From Oscillospiraceae bacterium (GTDB taxonomy: Bacteria; Bacillota; Clostridia; Oscillospirales; Oscillospiraceae): 64,000 nt of DNA. The stretch spans positions 1-64,000 of the forward strand of contig JAFVXA010000002.1 in the NCBI GenBank assembly GCA_017501355.1, given 5' to 3'. The translations under genes were made by a program, and so were the position numbers. Every line of letters starts with the position of its first letter. The stretch's first letter is position 1. Shown here piece after piece: positions 60,693-64,000 of this stretch. The notes beneath the pieces were generated by a model that ran no database searches, had not been told where the DNA came from, and saw only the letters and a list, made by a program, of their open reading frames with translations.

Positions 60693-61478
60693 ATGAGACC
60701 TGTTTTTAATGCAATAAAGACCCGTTTGGATGAACTGGGGGATAACATTGCCGATGGCATCAATAGTAGCGATTGGCGGCGTGTAGCTTGCGGTGTTGGC
60801 ACTATTCTCTTGATGATCGCCGCGACTATAGCATTTGTGTTGCTTGCCTTGATGGGGATTTGGTGGTTTTTCCAAAGTTTTTGGGGCAAAAAGTTGTTGG
60901 GATTGCTTGGCGGCGTGGGAATTGCCTGCTTGCTATGTGCGTCCTACCGAGAGAATAGCAAAGACCGAAGGGAGAAGAGAGACCGATTGACTGATGAACT
61001 ATTCCTTGAGGTTTGGGCAGAGGATGTTTACGAGTATGTGCGCGATGCCCTATTTTTGGTGTTGCGGACTGCTGCTGACTACAGTGATATCATAATGCCG
61101 ACCAGTCCGGGGACTATCGAACTGCCTAACGGTATTTCCATTAAGGACGGTTATGTTGTGTTCAATTTTTTTGCAAGAGTTCGTAACTCTGTGGATGTCA
61201 CGCGACTTCAACGGGAGCTAAACCGTACACTGTCCCAGCTTATCCGCGCACACGAACTGAAAGGAATTCCATCGGAGTTGGTTCAAATTGATGGGGCGTA
61301 TTATAGTCCACTTCTAATCATGGACATATTGGACTACGGTGATTGCATCAATGTTGCAGTAGTGTTCGCAGATGAAAAGACTGTCGCGATTGCTAAGGCG
61401 CGCAAACAGCTAAATTTGCAGCGCTTTCGAGAGGTGCCAAGCCAAAACCGTGGTGTGCCCTATGATGATGAAATCTAA
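60693..61478 (+). CDS. Membrane protein of the mobility core
   Basis: A 261-residue protein. Two membrane helices in the first quarter (about 30-52, ILLMIAATIAFVLLALMGIW, and 58-78, LLGLLGGVGIACLLCAS) are followed by a basic loop and a 180-residue soluble domain of mixed helix and beta. It overlaps the downstream ATPase gene by 17 bases, and the two are commonly found together in integrative elements. This is presumably the membrane anchor or partner of the DNA-pumping ATPase. Start ATG at 60693 after aaaggagtgactgc. Confidence 0.6.
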   Translation: MRPVFNAIKTRLDELGDNIADGINSSDWRRVACGVGTILLMIAATIAFVLLALMGIWWFFQSFWGKKLLGLLGGVGIACLLCASYRENSKDRREKRDRLTDELFLEVWAEDVYEYVRDALFLVLRTAADYSDIIMPTSPGTIELPNGISIKDGYVVFNFFARVRNSVDVTRLQRELNRTLSQLIRAHELKGIPSELVQIDGAYYSPLLIMDILDYGDCINVAVVFADEKTVAIAKARKQLNLQRFREVPSQNRGVPYDDEI

Positions 61479-62247
61479 CCAACAGAAATCCGGACTGACT
61501 TTAGGCTATGATTTGGAGCGGTGGACACGGTATGGCGAGCAGGAGAAAATTTTAGTTAATCTTGCGCCGGATAGCAATAGCCACATCCTACTGTCCGGAA
61601 TGAGCGGTAGCGGCAAAAGTTATCTTGAAAACGCGATTCTTGCCAAGTTGTTCTTAGCTGAGCCGAGTGGGGAGATTTACTTTGCGGACTATAAGGGGGA
61701 CAGTGCCTTTTCATATCTGCGAGGATGCCCACGATATTACACCTATCGTGATACCTTGCAGGCGTTGGAGCTTGTTTATGGTCGTATGCTTGCCCGCCAG
61801 TCCGGAGAGGACAGCAGTACACACGCGATCACCCTGGTTTGGGATGAGTATATGGCGCAGATTCTTGCGTTACAGTCTGAAGATAAGAAAGCTGCTGCCG
61901 TTGTGATGAATCGCGTGAGCGAAATTTTGCTGCTGGGGCGTTCGCTTTCGGTCAGACTTGTCACAGCAATTCAAAGACCGGATGCTGCGGCATTCCCCGC
62001 AGGCTCGCGTATGAATTATGGAGTTGTTGTGATTCTTGGATCATCTGCGAAGTCAATCTACGAAATGCTATTGCCAGATTTCAAGGAGGAAGTAGCGGGA
62101 CGCACTTTTCGGCGCGGTGAAGGTGTTGTAGTTTTTCAAGGTGCGGAGTTGCGTTATCTCAAAGTTCCGATCATTGGAAATCCGAAACGAATGCAGGAAA
62201 TTTGCATCGAGGCACTCAGCGCAAGCTGCCCGCCGAGCGAAGCGTAA
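61462..62247 (+). CDS. TcpA/FtsK-like DNA-transfer ATPase
   Basis: A 261-residue P-loop ATPase. Walker A GMSGSGKS (residues 46-53), the FtsK/HerA-typical strand and loop EIYFADYKGDSAFSYLRG, Walker B ITLVWDEYMA near 130, and a C-terminal SVRLVTAIQRPDAAAFPAGS with the sensor pattern of coupling proteins. The length is short compared with full TcpA, so transmembrane helices are supplied by the gene just upstream. It should bring the element's DNA-Rep complex to a conjugation channel of a helper element or move the element's DNA. Starts inside the previous gene. Confidence 0.7.
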   Translation: MMMKSNQQKSGLTLGYDLERWTRYGEQEKILVNLAPDSNSHILLSGMSGSGKSYLENAILAKLFLAEPSGEIYFADYKGDSAFSYLRGCPRYYTYRDTLQALELVYGRMLARQSGEDSSTHAITLVWDEYMAQILALQSEDKKAAAVVMNRVSEILLLGRSLSVRLVTAIQRPDAAAFPAGSRMNYGVVVILGSSAKSIYEMLLPDFKEEVAGRTFRRGEGVVVFQGAELRYLKVPIIGNPKRMQEICIEALSASCPPSEA

Positions 62248-62250
62248 GGC

Positions 62251-62292
62251 GGGTGCTTGGGGTGCCCTAGGCTAGTATTACCCTAGGGCACC
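62251..62292 (+). other. CRESS-type replication origin: stem-loop with TAGTATTAC nonanucleotide
   Basis: A perfect 11-bp stem (GGTGCCCTAGG 62261-62271 / CCTAGGGCACC 62282-62292) carries a 10-base loop c-TAGTATTAC (nonanucleotide at 62273-62281). It is the exact nonanucleotide used by circoviruses (geminiviruses use TAATATTAC), nicked between T7 and A8 by HUH Rep. GGGTGC occurs twice (62251-62256 and 62260-62265), iteron-like, next to the stem. It lies 33 bases upstream of the CRESS-type rep gene. Confidence 0.8.
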
Positions 62293-62324
62293 TTTGTGTC
62301 CTGTACCGAAAGGAGTGATAGAAT

Positions 62325-63308
62325 TTGGAACAAGATACAAGGCATCGTAAGTACCTGCTGACAATCAATAACCCCGGAGAAGATTTGACGCATGAGAAAT
62401 TGCGCGAAATTCTTGATACATTGCAGCTGAAATATTGGTGTATGGCGGATGAGGTTGGTTTGGAAGAGAAAACACCGCATACCCATGTTTTCTTTGTGGT
62501 AAAAACGTCTGCTATCCGGTTTTCGACTGTAAAAAAACTGTTTCCCACTGCACACATTGATCCCGCCAACGGCAGCAGTGAGGAGAATCGGGCGTATGTC
62601 CAAAAATCCGGTAAGTGGGCAGAGGATCCAAAGGGTGAAACCTCTGTTCCCAATACATTTGAGGAGTGGGGCGAACTTCCGGTTGAGCAGCCGGGGGCAC
62701 GAACTGACCTTGCGGTTTTGCGTCAGTACATCAAGGATGGTCTGAGTAATTACGAAATTATAGAGATCAACCCGGATTATATGTTGAATTTGGATATGAT
62801 CGATCGGGCGAGGCTTGTTATCAAGGAGCAGCAGTATCGTGATGTGTTTCGAAAATTAGAGACGGTATATATCTTTGGCAAGACAGGAACAGGTAAGACG
62901 CGAGGTGTGATGGAAAAGTACAGCTATGCTGGAGTTTATCGAGTCACCGACTATGCCCATCCCTTTGACAGCTACGCGGGGGAAGATGTGCTGCTATTGG
63001 ATGAGTTCAATTCGCAGTTCAAAATTCAAAGCTTGCTTAACTACTTGGACGGCTATCCGCTTACGCTGCCATGTCGCTATACGAACCGAGTAGCCTGTTA
63101 TACAAAGGTATACATCATTTCGAATCTCTGTTTGTCTCAGCAGTATACAGATGTGCAGTATAGTTCCTATGAAACTTATGCTGCGCTTCTGCGGAGAATT
63201 CACAAGGTTATTCGCTACACTGGAGAGAACCGGTTTAAAGAGTGGGAGACCAAGGATTATATGAGATGCCGATTGGCACTATCAAAGCAAGAAACACCAT
63301 TTGACTGA
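62325..63308 (+). CDS. rep: CRESS-type Rep: HUH endonuclease plus SF3-like helicase
   Basis: A 327-residue initiator. HUH endonuclease: motif I LLTINNP (11-17), motif II PHTHVFF with His52 and His54, motif III RAYVQKSGKW with catalytic Tyr91 and Lys94. This Y-x-x-K form is typical of circo-/geminivirus and pCRESS-plasmid Reps. Helicase domain: Walker A GKTGTGKT (185-192), Walker B LLLDEFN (Asp226, Glu227), motif C YIISN (Asn267), as in PF00910 helicases. Reps of this Rep/helicase type also serve as relaxases in some streptococcal mobilizable elements. Start TTG with aaaggag 9 bases upstream. It should nick the adjacent stem-loop and start rolling-circle replication or transfer of the excised circle. 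Confidence 0.85.
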   Translation: MEQDTRHRKYLLTINNPGEDLTHEKLREILDTLQLKYWCMADEVGLEEKTPHTHVFFVVKTSAIRFSTVKKLFPTAHIDPANGSSEENRAYVQKSGKWAEDPKGETSVPNTFEEWGELPVEQPGARTDLAVLRQYIKDGLSNYEIIEINPDYMLNLDMIDRARLVIKEQQYRDVFRKLETVYIFGKTGTGKTRGVMEKYSYAGVYRVTDYAHPFDSYAGEDVLLLDEFNSQFKIQSLLNYLDGYPLTLPCRYTNRVACYTKVYIISNLCLSQQYTDVQYSSYETYAALLRRIHKVIRYTGENRFKEWETKDYMRCRLALSKQETPFD

Positions 63309-63325
63309 AACGGAGGAAATAACTA

Positions 63326-63520
63326 ATGGATATACCTTTATGGTAGAAGGCTAACTTAACGCTGGAAGAGGCTGCCGCCTATTACAACATAGGTGTCAAC
63401 AAGCTGAGAACATTAACGGATTCTGCGGAGTGCGAGAAATATGTTCTTTGGGTGGGAAATAAGCGGCTGATTAAGCGTAAGCCCTTTGAAACATATCTTG
63501 CCGGGCAATACTCGGTTTGA
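63326..63520 (+). pseudogene. xis: Excisionase (Tn916 Xis-like) with an in-frame amber codon
   Basis: A 64-codon frame behind cggaggaaataacta starts MDIPLW, then TAG at 63344-63346, then KANLTLEEAAAYYNIGVNKL and a basic end. The part after the stop is the winged-helix excisionase core (EEAAAYYNIG; NKRLIKRKPFETYL) of Tn916-type Xis. Xis proteins typically read MxIPxWEKxxLTxxEA, so the stop replaces a glutamate or similar codon (GAG or CAG to TAG). No good start codon lies after the stop. The gene should yield no Xis unless the amber codon is suppressed, so the element may be unable to excise efficiently. Confidence 0.75.
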
Positions 63521-63526
63521 GGTGGT

Positions 63527-63576
63527 AAAGCGCGTCGAAATATGCTAAGATGTTCTTGCCATATTAGACGCGCTTT
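63527..63576 (+). terminator. Attenuator/terminator between xis and int
   Basis: AAAGCGCGTC (63527-63536) pairs with GACGCGCTTT (63567-63576), with a second inner pair AATATG/CATATT. Followed by TTCGATT, a weak T-run. Probably limits read-through into the integrase gene. Confidence 0.6.
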
Positions 63577-63595
63577 TCGATTAAGGAGGCTGAGT

Positions 63596-64000
63596 ATGGC
63601 TGAAAAGCGCAAAGACAAAAGAGGAAGAATCCTAAAGACTGGTGAAAGCCAAAGAAGTGATCTTACTTACCAATTTCGATACAAGACTCGACCGAAAGGC
63701 AAGTGGAACTACATATATGCACAGACGTTGGACGAACTGCGGCAAAAAGAAAGCACCGTGCAAAAGAGTCTTGATGCCGGTGTTGACTACACTGCGGGAA
63801 GAATCACTGTTATTGAGCTACTGGAACGGTATATCAGCTTAAAGCAAGGTGTACGGTACAATACAAAGGTCGGCTACCAATTTGTGCTGAATTTGGTAAA
63901 ACAAGAAGACTTCGGCTATCGGTGCATTAAGGATATCAAGGTGTCAGATGCACAGTTATGGTTTATCAAGCTTCACAAAGATGGGAGAGGCTATAGTACG
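63596..64000 (+). CDS. int: Tn916-type tyrosine integrase, N-terminal fragment
   Basis: The first 135 codons of a tyrosine recombinase; the catalytic domain lies beyond the window. It begins MAEKRKDKRGRILKTGESQR, the arm-binding N-terminal domain pattern of Tn916 Int (a three-stranded sheet that binds DR-type repeats), then the start of the core-binding helices (TVIELLERYISLKQG). RBS attaaggaggctgagt. As in Tn916-like elements it is the last gene, transcribed outwards, so the right end of the element should be just past its stop. It should integrate the circle into the target gene; excision would need Xis. Confidence 0.85.
   Translation, partial: MAEKRKDKRGRILKTGESQRSDLTYQFRYKTRPKGKWNYIYAQTLDELRQKESTVQKSLDAGVDYTAGRITVIELLERYISLKQGVRYNTKVGYQFVLNLVKQEDFGYRCIKDIKVSDAQLWFIKLHKDGRGYST

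Noticed and set aside
60371-63308. An integrated filamentous phage (inovirus)
   Set aside because: The G5P-like protein, ATPase and Rep could fit, but no small coat proteins with a signal peptide and membrane helix, and no adsorption protein, are seen. The ATPase resembles TcpA/FtsK rather than Zot.

Overview
The window looks like a chromosome segment of a gut Clostridia bacterium, probably Oscillospiraceae. This is an inference from the GC-rich code, the Gram-positive ribosome-binding sites and the many S-layer-homology (SLH) proteins. It is dense in mobile DNA.

1) 1-31130 holds two head-to-tail, homologous prophage late modules of a short-tailed (P22-like) type. Module A (2-15912) runs terminase end, portal, scaffold, capsid, a small head protein, lysis genes, endolysin, a virion protein and a 2487-residue polyvalent protein. 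It lacks the neck and tail genes. Module B (16624-31130) has the same order and keeps neck, gp10-like, tail-fibre and XkdX genes, but lacks the giant protein. Between them (15913-16623) lies a graveyard of attachment sites made of tmRNA 3' ends, hairpins and terminators. The losses in A and B are complementary: a crossover between the two endolysin genes would release a circle carrying the whole set.

2) 31131-42196 is ordinary host DNA: two tandem duplicated SLH proteins, an NhaC-type antiporter, a large SLH surface protein, a GH13 amylase, an EamA-family permease and a MATE exporter, each with recognisable promoters or terminators.

3) 42197-54399 is a membrane phospho-signalling island: two FHA proteins, two PP2C phosphatases, a secreted-protease/FHA receptor and two zinc-ribbon Ser/Thr kinases with large extracellular parts. 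A helical, possibly DNA-binding, protein is convergent with it.

4) 54839-64000 (runs off the window) is an integrative element. Its left edge appears to cut a low-molecular-weight protein tyrosine phosphatase gene after the first 11 codons. Cargo: a NACHT NTPase (likely anti-phage), an SprT-like metalloprotease, a HTH regulator, a lipoprotein and an unknown protein. Mobility core: a G5P-like small protein, a membrane protein, a TcpA/FtsK-like ATPase, a CRESS-type Rep (HUH plus SF3-like helicase), an excisionase broken by an amber codon, and a Tn916-type integrase. Between the ATPase and Rep is a perfect 11-bp stem whose loop carries TAGTATTAC, the circovirus origin nonanucleotide. This CRESS-virus-like origin and Rep on a bacterial integrative element is the most exciting item here.
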